Source of the DNA: Corynebacterium hylobatis
GTDB lineage: Bacteria > Actinomycetota > Actinomycetes > Mycobacteriales > Mycobacteriaceae
NCBI RefSeq assembly: GCF_003955685.1
Contig: NZ_RXHJ01000014.1
Span: 1 to 64,000, forward strand
DNA length: 64,000 nucleotides
Direction of reading: 5' to 3'
The notes beneath the pieces are model-generated. The model searched no databases. It had not been told where the DNA came from and was given only the letters and a program-made list of their open reading frames with translations. A program made the position numbers and the translations under genes. Positions 1 to 9,013 of this stretch are shown here, piece by piece; the first letter of the stretch is position 1, and each line of letters starts with the position of its first letter.

Positions 1-19
1 AGCCCCACCTCGTGGTCAG

Positions 20-151
20 CTACGCACTCTGAATCGTGAAGAGCCAATAAACCTCCTTTGTCTTTCGGTTCACCTGAGTTTTCCGCCCACATTCGGTACA
101 GACATAACGAACTCCCGGAGGTGGCCCTACGTTGGGTGTGTTCCTGGTCAT
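20..151 (-). CDS. small putative zinc-binding protein (43 aa)
   Basis: This is a short open frame that starts at ATG and is preceded by a purine-rich GGGAGAG ribosome-binding-like stretch. The peptide has one CxxC knuckle (VCTECGRKT) followed by a basic stretch, which resembles half of a zinc ribbon. It lies downstream of the NucS-like gene on the same strand, in the accessory block. I do not recognise a family and cannot give a function. The length and the single CxxC leave open that it is a remnant or a chance frame. Confidence 0.35.
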   Translation of the reverse strand: MTRNTPNVGPPPGVRYVCTECGRKTQVNRKTKEVYWLFTIQSA

Positions 152-325
152 CTACTTCTCTCCCTTGTTAAGCATCCCTAATCTCATGCGCTGTTAAAGC
201 AATCCGAGCCAATGGCCTCAATGATGCCATTGAGCGCACAGGGATCCTGGAGCGCCGGCGTGAAGAGATCGAGTCGGCGAAGCAGCGCAGTCTCTATAAG
301 GAAACGCGGGAGCTAAACCTAGGGC

Positions 326-1402
326 TCACACGAGTTCACTTAAGTCATTCCCGCCAGATGAATCCCTGCCGGCTACGACCGCCAGGTGCTCCCCTTCAAA
401 GAAGAACGCCTCGGTCGCTGCGAAGTTCGCTTTGGGTGCCCCGGCCCGCTCAAAGAGCTCGTCTCGCAGGGCGGTCGGTCCCCATCGTTTATCTGGCTCT
501 AACCCCCAGCGCAGAGGCTCCCGGGGATGAGGATCCCACGTGAAAGCCCATCGGGCCGGGTCCCCCTCGAGCCACGCCTGCACGATAGCGACGCTGTCCT
601 TATTCACCCTGGTCGAAGGGTCAAAGGTGATTCGGGCACCCTCCGGAATCAGGTTCTTTTCTGCAATCCTGACCACTGCGGGTGTTTGTCGTGAACGCTG
701 CTCCTTCGCCACAGAAACCCGGGGAGATTGAGCGCGCAGCCGGATCCTCTCCATGTCCTCCACTGGGAAGATGCGGTTAAAACTGACCATCACATCAGAC
801 TCGTTATTTCCCGAAGAGAGGTCGAACAGTTCGTACTGGTGGCATTCAATCGTCACGTCCGGGGCAACCTCACTCAGCCACTGAACTGTTGTCAATACCG
901 GTGAGGGGAAATCCGGGGCAACCAGGACGATCCTGGGCAAGGCGAAGACTAGCTCTTCTTCCCCATCGTTCTCGGCCTCGACGAAGCCCTTCAATTTCTC
1001 CTTGGCTTGGGCGTCAATCATTTTCTCCACCGGCTGGATACGCTTGTTATACCAGGCAGCGTGCACTTGGGCGAGGAGATCGAGTGTAAAGCTGGACACC
1101 AGCGCAGCGTAAGTCAACGCCTGCAGATGAACAGTCTTATCCTTGACCCGCTTGAGCTCGATAACGACCAGCTCGCCGGAGGTCGACAAACCGAGAATAT
1201 CGAGGCGTTCCAACGACGCCCCCACTGCTGAGGCCCATCGGTCGAACTGGGTCGTAACGACCATCATTGCGGGATCGATAACTTCGGGATGCTCGATGAT
1301 CCACTCTTCCAAGTCGGAGGCTTCTCCGAATTTTTGTTCCTCCATGCTCGTTCGCTCACATACGGCTGAAGATTTACCTTGAACTCGGAGAAGATTCGCC
1401 AT
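326..1402 (-). CDS. NucS/DUF91-like PD-(D/E)xK nuclease-fold protein
   Basis: The protein has 358 residues. Its N-terminal half carries the core of the NucS-type PD-(D/E)xK fold: LDILGL with a conserved Asp, then ELVVIELKR with the ExK pair, then a run of helices (around residues 68-115). These residues bind metal and cut DNA in active family members. The remaining 200 residues are not recognised. The start at 1402 is preferred because MANLLRV followed by a short linker is a common N-terminus in this group; a second Met lies 19 residues later. It sits about 230 bases downstream of the GIY-YIG gene on the same strand and may belong to the same accessory system, although the gap suggests a separate transcript. 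The fold assignment is fairly secure, the substrate is unknown. Confidence 0.7.
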   Translation of the reverse strand: MANLLRVQGKSSAVCERTSMEEQKFGEASDLEEWIIEHPEVIDPAMMVVTTQFDRWASAVGASLERLDILGLSTSGELVVIELKRVKDKTVHLQALTYAALVSSFTLDLLAQVHAAWYNKRIQPVEKMIDAQAKEKLKGFVEAENDGEEELVFALPRIVLVAPDFPSPVLTTVQWLSEVAPDVTIECHQYELFDLSSGNNESDVMVSFNRIFPVEDMERIRLRAQSPRVSVAKEQRSRQTPAVVRIAEKNLIPEGARITFDPSTRVNKDSVAIVQAWLEGDPARWAFTWDPHPREPLRWGLEPDKRWGPTALRDELFERAGAPKANFAATEAFFFEGEHLAVVAGRDSSGGNDLSELV

Positions 1403-1629
1403 GTCTCCACACTATGCTTTGGAAAAGGTTGCGTGGAGGAGCCAGGGCAGCCCTCCACGCAAATACATCTCCCAACTGGGAACCTCTTCCAGCGCTAACA
1501 TCCCTTTCATGTAAATGAACTGTTTCTAGAGGAGAACAACGCTTCCTTTTTGGAGGAGCTGAGCGAAGAGCCTGCCAGCGATATAAGACCGGGCCAGTTC
1601 CTGCTGAACGACTAGGACACTCCCGGTGT

Positions 1630-2838
1630 TCAATCGCGTTTCACGAGACGCTGAGAAGCTACGTCGTAGGTGTAGTTGACAATGTCTCCTGTGGTGATGA
1701 GATCAATTGCTTGGTTGATGACAGGAAGCGGCACGCTGAACCACTCGGAAGGTTCGTAGGTACGGCCATCCTTGCCCACCTGGCTCACCTGGAGCCGCGC
1801 TTCGGCAAACACGCGGTGCAGGAGGTGCTCCAACGCGGAGGCTTTGAGGTTATAGGTGCGGTAGCTCGCGATGATTTCCACCGGGGCCATGAGGTAGGTA
1901 GGTGCATGTTTTGCACCGGCAATACGCTTCTCGACGGGGCCACGGGAGAATCCCACCTTGTACAGATTGGGTACGTTCGTGATCTGTGGGTCATCACTAA
2001 GGGAGCGCAGTACGTAGACATAGCCGGTTGCGGTGTCCTCGGCGAGAATAGAATCAGAAGTTGCGGGCACGATAATTCGACCGTCACTTTGTCCGTCACT
2101 CATCCTGTTTCCTAGCGACTGTCGATACATAGATGATTCAGTACCATTTTCGAAGATCACCCGCAGCCGTTCTCGAAGATTTTCGCGTGTAGTGGTTTTC
2201 TTATATTCAGGGTCACCGACTTCCGCGACAAACAACATAACGCCGTTGAGAACGAAGAACGCGCCCTCAACGATATGTTGCCTACCAGGGAAAGGCATAA
2301 GTTTCGCAGCCCCATTAGCAAGTTCCTGATGTTTAGCCTTAAACAGAGGCTCAAAGACCTCGAAATCCATGGCTTTCTTCCGCTGCGCACTATCAAACTT
2401 CTCAGTAGGACTCTTGCGGGCGGGAAGATCAGAGACATCGAGAATACCGGTCTCATCACCCAAGAGATCGAAGTCATCACCATCGAGCAAATCATCAATC
2501 GATGCCGGCGGTTCTAGCTCATCGAGGAGCCCGAACTCATCGAGGTGCTTGAGTGCTGCGATCTTCTCTTCGTTGGCGAGAATCCCGTCGAGTCTGGCTC
2601 CGAGCTTGCGTTCGGCGATTTCCCGGGTCGTTGAGCTTGGGATCCTCCCGTGCTCGCGATGAAACTCAACCACCTCGAGAAATGCTCGTTCAAGCCGGTC
2701 GCTTGAGGTAACTTTCTTCGGCTTCTCCGGAGCGTCAAGTAATCCGTCGACATCGGAGTCGAGTAGGCGCTGGAGTGCGTCCTCAACGGAGGATTCGTGT
2801 GATCCGGTGTCTACTGTCTGCTTCTCAGAATCTGTCAT
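1630..2838 (-). CDS. GIY-YIG nuclease family protein, defence operon component
   Basis: The protein has 402 residues. The C-terminal third (about residues 272-370) is a GIY-YIG domain of the T5orf172/MUG113 kind: YVYVL, then NLYKVGFS, a downstream Arg (EKRI) and a Glu in ALEHLLH, matching the usual tyrosine, arginine and metal-binding glutamate positions. The N-terminal part is acidic and helical and has a GRIP...E.K...L module like one at the C-terminus of the neighbouring helicase. The start codon overlaps the helicase stop (ATGA), so the two are translationally coupled. By position it is the likely DNA-cutting subunit of the three-gene operon, since neither partner shows an intact nuclease motif. 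That role is inferred. Confidence 0.75.
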   Translation of the reverse strand: MTDSEKQTVDTGSHESSVEDALQRLLDSDVDGLLDAPEKPKKVTSSDRLERAFLEVVEFHREHGRIPSSTTREIAERKLGARLDGILANEEKIAALKHLDEFGLLDELEPPASIDDLLDGDDFDLLGDETGILDVSDLPARKSPTEKFDSAQRKKAMDFEVFEPLFKAKHQELANGAAKLMPFPGRQHIVEGAFFVLNGVMLFVAEVGDPEYKKTTTRENLRERLRVIFENGTESSMYRQSLGNRMSDGQSDGRIIVPATSDSILAEDTATGYVYVLRSLSDDPQITNVPNLYKVGFSRGPVEKRIAGAKHAPTYLMAPVEIIASYRTYNLKASALEHLLHRVFAEARLQVSQVGKDGRTYEPSEWFSVPLPVINQAIDLITTGDIVNYTYDVASQRLVKRD

Positions 2839-4811
2839 GACAATTCTCCTGCTTGTGCTGCCTGTTTCTTCTCGGCCAGACGTTGTTGCTTGAGGCGCTG
2901 GAGGAACACCAACACCTCGGCGTAGCGCTTCTCTGTCAGGTCCTCGGAGCGACGATCAGGCTTTCGACCATTAACTTTGAACCACTGCTGAATCTTCGGG
3001 AAGAGCGCCAGAGCCTCCTCCTCGGAAATCTCCACGCGGGTCGCGGCGATTGAGTCAGAGATAATCCGCAGTACCGATGGCGTCACCGACTTCGACATGA
3101 CCTCAAATGCCCGCTGGAAAGGATTCACGGAGTCAATGAGATTGATATTGATGTCGTCGATGTTGACGAACTTCTCGGCCATCTTCACGAACCGCTTATC
3201 GCCGACTTCGCGGACCTCACCGTTCTTGATGACGGAGTCGACGATGACCTGCTGGCGCAGCTCTTCTACCTGGCCATCGTCCAAGTCGGGGTAGCGTTCG
3301 CGGATGATCTTCGGGATCAGCACTTTGTTCGTCATCTGAGGGTCCAGGTTCCCTGCGGCGGCCCGGGCAAAGGCGTCATCCTGGAGGATGTTGGCTTTTA
3401 GATCATTGAGATCGGTTTCGACGATCTGTTTTACCCGTTGGGTCGAGGGTTCTTTGAACCCGTGAATCTTGATCGTGCCAGGCTCCGGGACGTCGTCGTT
3501 GCCGCGTTTGGTCTTGAAGTTGAAGTTCTGGGCAAGCACCTGCTCCATCAGTAGCGACGCGGTGATGGCTTTGAGCATGTTGTTCACCGAGAGCTTTACC
3601 TCGCCCTGTGTGGCGTCGGGCTCGGCGATGAGGTTCGTGAACTGGGCGTGGGGTTTTCCGGGGCTGTCTCGGGTGACCCGGCCGATGATCTGGATGATCT
3701 CGGTCAGCGAGGCCCGGTATCCGACGGTCAGGGCGTGCTCGGCGAAGGGCCAGTCGAAGCCTTCCTTAGCCATGCCAAGGGCAATGATGATGTCCGCAGC
3801 ATCGCGATCTTTAGATGCGACTGTCGCGAGGTAGTGGAGCGTGTCCGCCCGCTTTTTCTGGTCAGCGTCGTCGACGAGATCAGCGACACGCAGCACCTGA
3901 CCATTATCTTTGCGGCGGATGCGGATGATCCCGGTATCGGGCTCAGTGTCAATAACATCACCGATAGTGTCGATGATGAACCCGACCTCTTCGATCTTGT
4001 CCTTCGTCGACTCACCCGAGTTCACGTTCGGTATGTGTAGGATCGTCTTCTTGTCCAGGTCCAGGACCTCGTCGATCGCCTCCGTATAGCGGCCCTGATA
4101 GAAGTGGTGACCAATGCCGAGCGACTTGAGATGTGCATACCCGTTGAGCTGGTCGTAGTAGTTGAACGCTACCGGCGTGAACTGCGCTTCGTCCTCAGGG
4201 GACAGCACGGGCACCGAGTCACCCCGGAAGTAGGAGCCGGTCATGGCGACGATGTGCACGTCCGAGCCCGCCATCACGTCGCGCAGCAGCGCCCCGAGAC
4301 GACTGGACTCGGTGTCTGCCGAGACATGGTGGAACTCGTCGATGGCCAGCACCGTCCCGTTGAAGGCGTCGGGAGCGAGCCGCTCGAAGGCGAAGCGCAG
4401 CGTTGCGTGCGTACAAACCAGTGTCGCGTCAGGACCATTGAGAAAGTCGAGGAACTTGTCGACTTTGCCCGCCGAGGAACCTGGGGTGGTGAGGTTGTGC
4501 TCGGGTTTGATCTCCCAATCCGCGAAGAACCCGTGCGAGGTCAACTTCGTTGAGGAGAACGATGCGCCGATTGAGCGTTCCGGGACTGCGACGATGACCT
4601 TCTTCCGTCCCTGGTTATAGAGCTTGTCGAGCGCGACGAACATCAGCGCCCGGGACTTGCCCGAAGCTGGCGGGGCCTTGATAAGTAGGTGCTGAGCATC
4701 CCTCTTGGCGAAGACCCGCTGCTGCATCTCTCGCATTCCGAGCTCATCGGTATGTACTGAGGCACCCGTCTGCGCATAGGTAACATCAACAATGTTCGCG
4801 CTCTTCGTCAT
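2835..4811 (-). CDS. DEAD/DEAH-box (SF2) helicase, defence operon component
   Basis: This 658-residue protein has the helicase core of type III/ISP restriction subunits: Walker A APPASGKS at residues 46-53, motif II AIDEFHH, motif III AMTGSYF and motif VI QIIGRVTRD. It should hydrolyse ATP to translocate on DNA. No nuclease signature was seen. The C-terminal tail has a helicase-associated-like segment (NGRKPDRRSEDLTEKR) that recurs in altered form in the GIY-YIG protein. It overlaps the genes on both sides by ATGA, giving one coupled operon: methyltransferase, helicase, nuclease. Base composition is lower in GC than the chromosomal core, consistent with transfer. Confidence 0.85.
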   Translation of the reverse strand: MTKSANIVDVTYAQTGASVHTDELGMREMQQRVFAKRDAQHLLIKAPPASGKSRALMFVALDKLYNQGRKKVIVAVPERSIGASFSSTKLTSHGFFADWEIKPEHNLTTPGSSAGKVDKFLDFLNGPDATLVCTHATLRFAFERLAPDAFNGTVLAIDEFHHVSADTESSRLGALLRDVMAGSDVHIVAMTGSYFRGDSVPVLSPEDEAQFTPVAFNYYDQLNGYAHLKSLGIGHHFYQGRYTEAIDEVLDLDKKTILHIPNVNSGESTKDKIEEVGFIIDTIGDVIDTEPDTGIIRIRRKDNGQVLRVADLVDDADQKKRADTLHYLATVASKDRDAADIIIALGMAKEGFDWPFAEHALTVGYRASLTEIIQIIGRVTRDSPGKPHAQFTNLIAEPDATQGEVKLSVNNMLKAITASLLMEQVLAQNFNFKTKRGNDDVPEPGTIKIHGFKEPSTQRVKQIVETDLNDLKANILQDDAFARAAAGNLDPQMTNKVLIPKIIRERYPDLDDGQVEELRQQVIVDSVIKNGEVREVGDKRFVKMAEKFVNIDDININLIDSVNPFQRAFEVMSKSVTPSVLRIISDSIAATRVEISEEEALALFPKIQQWFKVNGRKPDRRSEDLTEKRYAEVLVFLQRLKQQRLAEKKQAAQAGELS

Positions 4812-7507
4812 TTTCTACCCCTCTTTACAGGCTTTTTCGCCTCTTCTTCAGTAACCATTTTCTCGTACATGGCGAAAAGGTCCGACAGACGTTCCTCGTC
4901 CGTTTCATACTTGCGTTTCGAGTAGAGCGAATCCACCAGTAGGTCTACCTCCGCGTGCGCTGCCCGGAGGTCATTGGGCATCTTTTCGGGGTCGTAGAGC
5001 TCGGCGGGCGTTTTCTCGCAGTGGTACTCACGTACATCCAGTACCCGGAGCGCGACGACCGTCAGCTGCTCCTTCACCCTGTTCGAGAGCGGCGGGACGG
5101 GGAAGTTGTTATAGACAATCGTATTGGAATAGCGGTAGTCAGTCTTCAACTTGCCGCCGACGGATCTTAACCAAACCATATGAGATTTTGAGGTTAGTAA
5201 GGCAAACACCCACGGCTTGACATCATATGCAGCGTTTGCGGAGTTGGAGATCACAACATTCTTATCGAGATAGCCAATGGGGATGTATTCGCGACGCTCA
5301 GACGAAGTCGCGGGAACAATCACGGATTCAGTGTCCTGATGTGCCCAAAAGTAGAAGTGGTTCGGAGTTGCGGCTTTGGCGTTCGTTGATTTTTCTGTGC
5401 TCTTCTCCCGGTGAGCGCGGATTCCATCGAGCCGTCGCTTGATTGCGGGAATCTTAGAAGCTTCGCTGACGGCGTCGTCCGGGATAACCAGGCACCACCG
5501 GGTTTTACCCTTAATGAACTCGTCAGAGCCACTAAACCCTCGAAGGTAAGGACGCAGTTGTGGTGCTGTAGCGAGAAGATCATCTTTCTCTGAGTCGGTT
5601 AGGATCAAATTCCCACCGTCATTCGGCATGGATCCGAATCCGAGCTTAGGTAATTCAGATAAGGGGGCGCTACGTCGACTGATCCAGATGTCAGGACCAT
5701 CAGCGAGATACGGATTAATACGCTTGGCGTCAAGTCGGATTTCATCCGTAAAGATATATTTCGGATCGGACGATATGTTGCGGATCCCAAGCACAACACA
5801 GGTGACCCCCGCAGATTTCTTGGCATGATTGGACCATTTGAACGACGTGTAAGCGAATCCGATTTCAAGGTCTTGAGCTAACACTTGCGGCCAGAGAAGC
5901 CCCACTTGCTCGCCTTGTGTGATTGAGTTCGTAGTGACGAACGAGAGTTTTGCTGCCGTATCACGAATGTAGCCAGATCCCTTGATTAGCCAAGCGGATA
6001 CATAATCAAGACTCTTGTACTTCGATGTAACTGCTGCAAGATCCTGTTTTTGTTCGGCAGATTGATTACGGCTCCCCAGGTATGGAGGATTGCCAAGAAC
6101 ATAGATCTCATCTATACGGTTGTTTGGACATACGGAATCCCAATCAATGGTGATTGAGTTACCTGGTTGGATTCGACCGGTCTCCTTGAGCGGAATCAAA
6201 GGGATAGAGACACCGAACTTTTCCTTGAACTCGGCGTTCATTTGGTGCTTGGCAATCCACATCGACAGGATCGCTATTTCCACTGCGAAATCGTCAATCT
6301 CGATGCCGTAGAAGTTCTCGATGTTGATCTTCGACTCAGCGAAAAGGACTTGGTGTTTGGGGGTTAGTTCGGCGAGTCGTTCCAGGATTGCGTGCTCGAG
6401 GCGGCGTAGTTCTTTGTATGCGATGACGAGGAAGTTTCCTGACCCACAGGCCGGATCAAAAATCTTAATCTCACTGATCCGGTCGAGCAGGGGCTCAAGC
6501 TTCTTCACGTTGTCGAACCCGGCGTCGAATTCCTCCTTGAGTTCATCGAGAAATAACGGCTCAATTGTCTTGAGAATATTCGGCACTGACGTATAGTGCT
6601 GCCCGAGATCCGACCGCTTCCCCGGTGTGACGATCGCTTGGAACATGGACCCGAAAATGTCCGGGTTGATCTCCTGCCACATCAACGTGCCCAGCTCTAT
6701 GAGCAGGTCGCGGGCGCGCTTCGTGAACTTCGGGACGACGTCCTTCTCGCGCACTGTGAACAAGCGGCCGTTCACATAGGGGAAGGCCGCGAGACGCGCG
6801 GGTTTATCCTGTGGGTCAGCGGTATCGAGAGCTGTGAACACATCGCTAAGGAAATCATCGACATCCGATCCATCAGCTTGCGTGTGTGAGCCAACGGCGT
6901 TAGTGAACTGGTTATCGGTGAAAATGCCCGTGTCTTCGGCAAAGAAGCAAAACAGCAGTCTTGTGAAGAACACATTGAGCGCCTGCCGGCCGTATGGGAG
7001 ATCCAGCAAGTCAGGGTTTGTTTTGAGCAACTCGTCGAAGAGCTTGCCCATGCGCTCGGCCGCCTTGACGTCGGCGTGTGCCTCGGCGACATAATATGCC
7101 TTCTCCATCCCGGCCCAGGGCAGGAAGAAGGTGAAGTGCTTATCGATGTCCCGGATCGGGATCATCAAGTTCTCGCTCGTCTTCATGTCGACGGCGAGGA
7201 GCTCCGAGTAGTCCGTGGCGATGACGAACCGGGGGTTGTAACGCACGACGTGGGGCGAGGTCCGTAACTCCTCCACGTCGCGGAGCGGATCCCCCGTGGT
7301 CTCTCGGAAGTAAACGACGTTCTTCTGTGCGACCTCGTGATCAGGATCGGCTGCGACGTTGAGCGATCCCTTGCGGAGTCGCGTTACGTTGCCCTTCGGT
7401 TTCCCGTAAGCCAGGAGCAAGTCGAAGATAAAACCGCGATCGTAGGATTCATGCCCTCCGAGCGGTGCTACACGGTCTTCTACCGCTCGCAAATTGAGTC
7501 TAGCCAC
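4808..7507 (-). CDS. MmeI-like class I SAM-dependent DNA adenine methyltransferase
   Basis: The protein is about 899 residues long and resembles MmeI-type enzymes over most of its length. It has a helical spacer (AAERMGKL..., from about residue 150), SAM motif I FDPACGSGNF near residues 350-360, catalytic motif IV GNPPY near residue 475, and then a target-recognition region with SRWCL, VPATSSERREYIPIG and GGKLKTDYRYS. MmeI itself carries a D...ExK nuclease at its N-terminus. Here the first 100 residues do not show those residues, so this is probably a modification subunit only. The start at GTG 7507 is chosen because AAGGAG lies 7 bases upstream; a TTG at 7513 would be too close. It is the first gene of the coupled operon. 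NPPY indicates N6-adenine or N4-cytosine methylation. Confidence 0.88.
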   Translation of the reverse strand: MARLNLRAVEDRVAPLGGHESYDRGFIFDLLLAYGKPKGNVTRLRKGSLNVAADPDHEVAQKNVVYFRETTGDPLRDVEELRTSPHVVRYNPRFVIATDYSELLAVDMKTSENLMIPIRDIDKHFTFFLPWAGMEKAYYVAEAHADVKAAERMGKLFDELLKTNPDLLDLPYGRQALNVFFTRLLFCFFAEDTGIFTDNQFTNAVGSHTQADGSDVDDFLSDVFTALDTADPQDKPARLAAFPYVNGRLFTVREKDVVPKFTKRARDLLIELGTLMWQEINPDIFGSMFQAIVTPGKRSDLGQHYTSVPNILKTIEPLFLDELKEEFDAGFDNVKKLEPLLDRISEIKIFDPACGSGNFLVIAYKELRRLEHAILERLAELTPKHQVLFAESKINIENFYGIEIDDFAVEIAILSMWIAKHQMNAEFKEKFGVSIPLIPLKETGRIQPGNSITIDWDSVCPNNRIDEIYVLGNPPYLGSRNQSAEQKQDLAAVTSKYKSLDYVSAWLIKGSGYIRDTAAKLSFVTTNSITQGEQVGLLWPQVLAQDLEIGFAYTSFKWSNHAKKSAGVTCVVLGIRNISSDPKYIFTDEIRLDAKRINPYLADGPDIWISRRSAPLSELPKLGFGSMPNDGGNLILTDSEKDDLLATAPQLRPYLRGFSGSDEFIKGKTRWCLVIPDDAVSEASKIPAIKRRLDGIRAHREKSTEKSTNAKAATPNHFYFWAHQDTESVIVPATSSERREYIPIGYLDKNVVISNSANAAYDVKPWVFALLTSKSHMVWLRSVGGKLKTDYRYSNTIVYNNFPVPPLSNRVKEQLTVVALRVLDVREYHCEKTPAELYDPEKMPNDLRAAHAEVDLLVDSLYSKRKYETDEERLSDLFAMYEKMVTEEEAKKPVKRGRK

Positions 7508-7757
7508 ACCCAAGCTCCTTATTTATCATTAAATTTCTTTGCTCCAAGCTTATCGGAGTGCCAGCACCGCCCTCTTAACGACTGTTGGTAAAGGGTGACG
7601 GACCCCACGTGGCTGCGTTGAACAATAAAGGTCGATATAAAAGGCGAGATAATCTAAACTCCTCCAAAGTGACTGGAGACAGCCTGAAACCAGAACTTGC
7701 GCCCGAAACTCCCCCAAAGCACATTTCATGGCCCCCGGGTGCCGAAAACAGACAAAA

Positions 7758-7795
7758 CCGGAGGTCACATACTCTTTCGAGTTTGTGACCTCCGG
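7758..7795 (-). terminator. terminator after tRNA-Leu
   Basis: A 12-bp perfect stem (CCGGAGGTCACA with its complement) and a 14-base loop lie just past the 3' end of tRNA-Leu. The minus strand continues with TTTTGTC. It separates the tRNA from the accessory operon. Confidence 0.7.
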
Positions 7796-7822
7796 CTGCC
7801 GCAGTTCGAGAACTGCACGTTG

Positions 7823-7906
7823 TGCCCGGGGGGGGACTTGAACCCCCACGTTCTTGCGAACACTGGCACCTGAAGCCAGCGCGTCTGCCAATTCCGCCAC
7901 CCGGGC
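7823..7906 (-). tRNA. tRNA-Leu (CAG)
   Basis: An 84-base tRNA with a GCCCGGG/CCCGGGC acceptor stem, the long variable arm of class II tRNAs and the anticodon loop TTCAGGT, giving CAG. The discriminator is A and no CCA is encoded. Its 3' end faces the accessory block at 1-7.5 kb, the usual geometry for an island inserted at a tRNA gene. Confidence 0.93.
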
Positions 7907-8125
7907 GGGTGGTGCTACAGCTGTACGGCGTGTGCCGTCCTGCTGTGCGGACTTAATTAAGATAACAGGGGGTGGACGGAAAGGACAAATCCGCAGCACA
8001 TCTCATATTTCCATGGCCGACAGGCGGACGGAAACACCCGTAGACAAGGTGGAAACCCCACCAAAACCGATGTTTCGGACCGCTTGGTCGGTTTTCCTGC
8101 CTACGTTTCCCACCCATCCGGACCC

Positions 8126-8131
8126 TATAAT
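8126..8131 (+). promoter_or_regulatory. -10 element of the fhaA-pknB operon
   Basis: A consensus TATAAT lies 80 bases upstream of the fhaA start. No strong -35 hexamer is seen at 17 bases, which is common in Corynebacterium. It is the best promoter candidate for the long plus-strand operon. Confidence 0.5.
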
Positions 8132-8210
8132 GGTGCACATCATGCGCGCGGGGGTGGTCCTCCGCGCCATATTGCTGGTTTGCCGTCTGTTGGAAAGGAG
8201 GCCGCGTGTC

Positions 8211-9011
8211 ATGTCCCTCATGGCCCGTTTTGCCAGGCTCGACAGTGCTCTGCAGCGCGGTCTCGATAACGGATTCGCGCTGATCTTCGGCGGGAAGGTT
8301 GTTCCCGCCGAGATCGAGGAGTTGCTGAAACAGGAGGCGGAGGACAACCTCGTTGATGAAGACGGGGTGGTCACCGCCCCGAACATCTATCTGGTCGGTG
8401 TGTCCTCGAAGGATCTGGAGAACCTCTCGCAGGCGAACCCGGATCTGCCGCGCGCCTTCGCCGACCAGATGACCCGCTACTGCCGTAACCGCAGCTGGCA
8501 CGTGACCGGCCCGGTGCTCGTCCGCATCGCGGAGGAGTCCGGTCTGCACACGGGCCAGCTGCGGGTGTCCTCCTACCGGGATGACGCACCGTCGGATGAC
8601 AGCGGTTTCGATGCCATCAGTACTGACCAGCCCGCACCTCAGGAGGAGAACATGACCGAGCACGATGCCCCCACCGAAGTGACCGAGGCACCGACACAGC
8701 CGGTGGTCACCCTGCTGCTGCAGGACGGGTCAAGCCGGACCTTCCTGGTGAAGGACGGGTCCAACATCATCGGTCGTTCCAACGACGCCGATTTCCGGCT
8801 GCCCGACACGGGTGTGTCCCGGCAGCACGCGGAGATCACGTGGGACGGGCAGGACGCCGTGCTGGCGGACCTGCAGTCGACGAACGGCACCACTGTCAAT
8901 GACACCCCGGTGGACAACTGGCTGCTCGCCGACGGTGATGTCATCACGATCGGCCATTCGCATATTGAGGTCCGGATCGTGGATCCGACCCGTGCATCGG
9001 CCAGGAGGTAG
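8211..9011 (+). CDS. fhaA: FhaA, FHA-domain regulator of cell-wall synthesis
   Basis: The 266-residue product has the N-terminal DUF3662 domain (FALIFGGKVVPAEIEELL, about residues 1-120), an acidic linker and a C-terminal FHA domain with GRS at 188-190, SRQH at 203-206 and NG at about 226. FHA domains bind phosphothreonine. In mycobacteria FhaA binds phosphorylated CwlM and MurJ, and both partners are encoded in this window. The start at 8211 is chosen over longer frames because AAGGAGG lies 9 bases upstream and the protein then begins in the conserved MSLM..F..LDSALQRG. It is first in an operon reading through to pknB. Confidence 0.92.
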   Translation: MSLMARFARLDSALQRGLDNGFALIFGGKVVPAEIEELLKQEAEDNLVDEDGVVTAPNIYLVGVSSKDLENLSQANPDLPRAFADQMTRYCRNRSWHVTGPVLVRIAEESGLHTGQLRVSSYRDDAPSDDSGFDAISTDQPAPQEENMTEHDAPTEVTEAPTQPVVTLLLQDGSSRTFLVKDGSNIIGRSNDADFRLPDTGVSRQHAEITWDGQDAVLADLQSTNGTTVNDTPVDNWLLADGDVITIGHSHIEVRIVDPTRASARR

Positions 9012-9013
9012 CA

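Noticed and set aside
200..325. Plus-strand open reading (NGLNDAIERTGILERRREEIESA...) left of the NucS-like gene
   Set aside because: It looks protein-like but has no start codon and runs into the convergent gene; too short to support.
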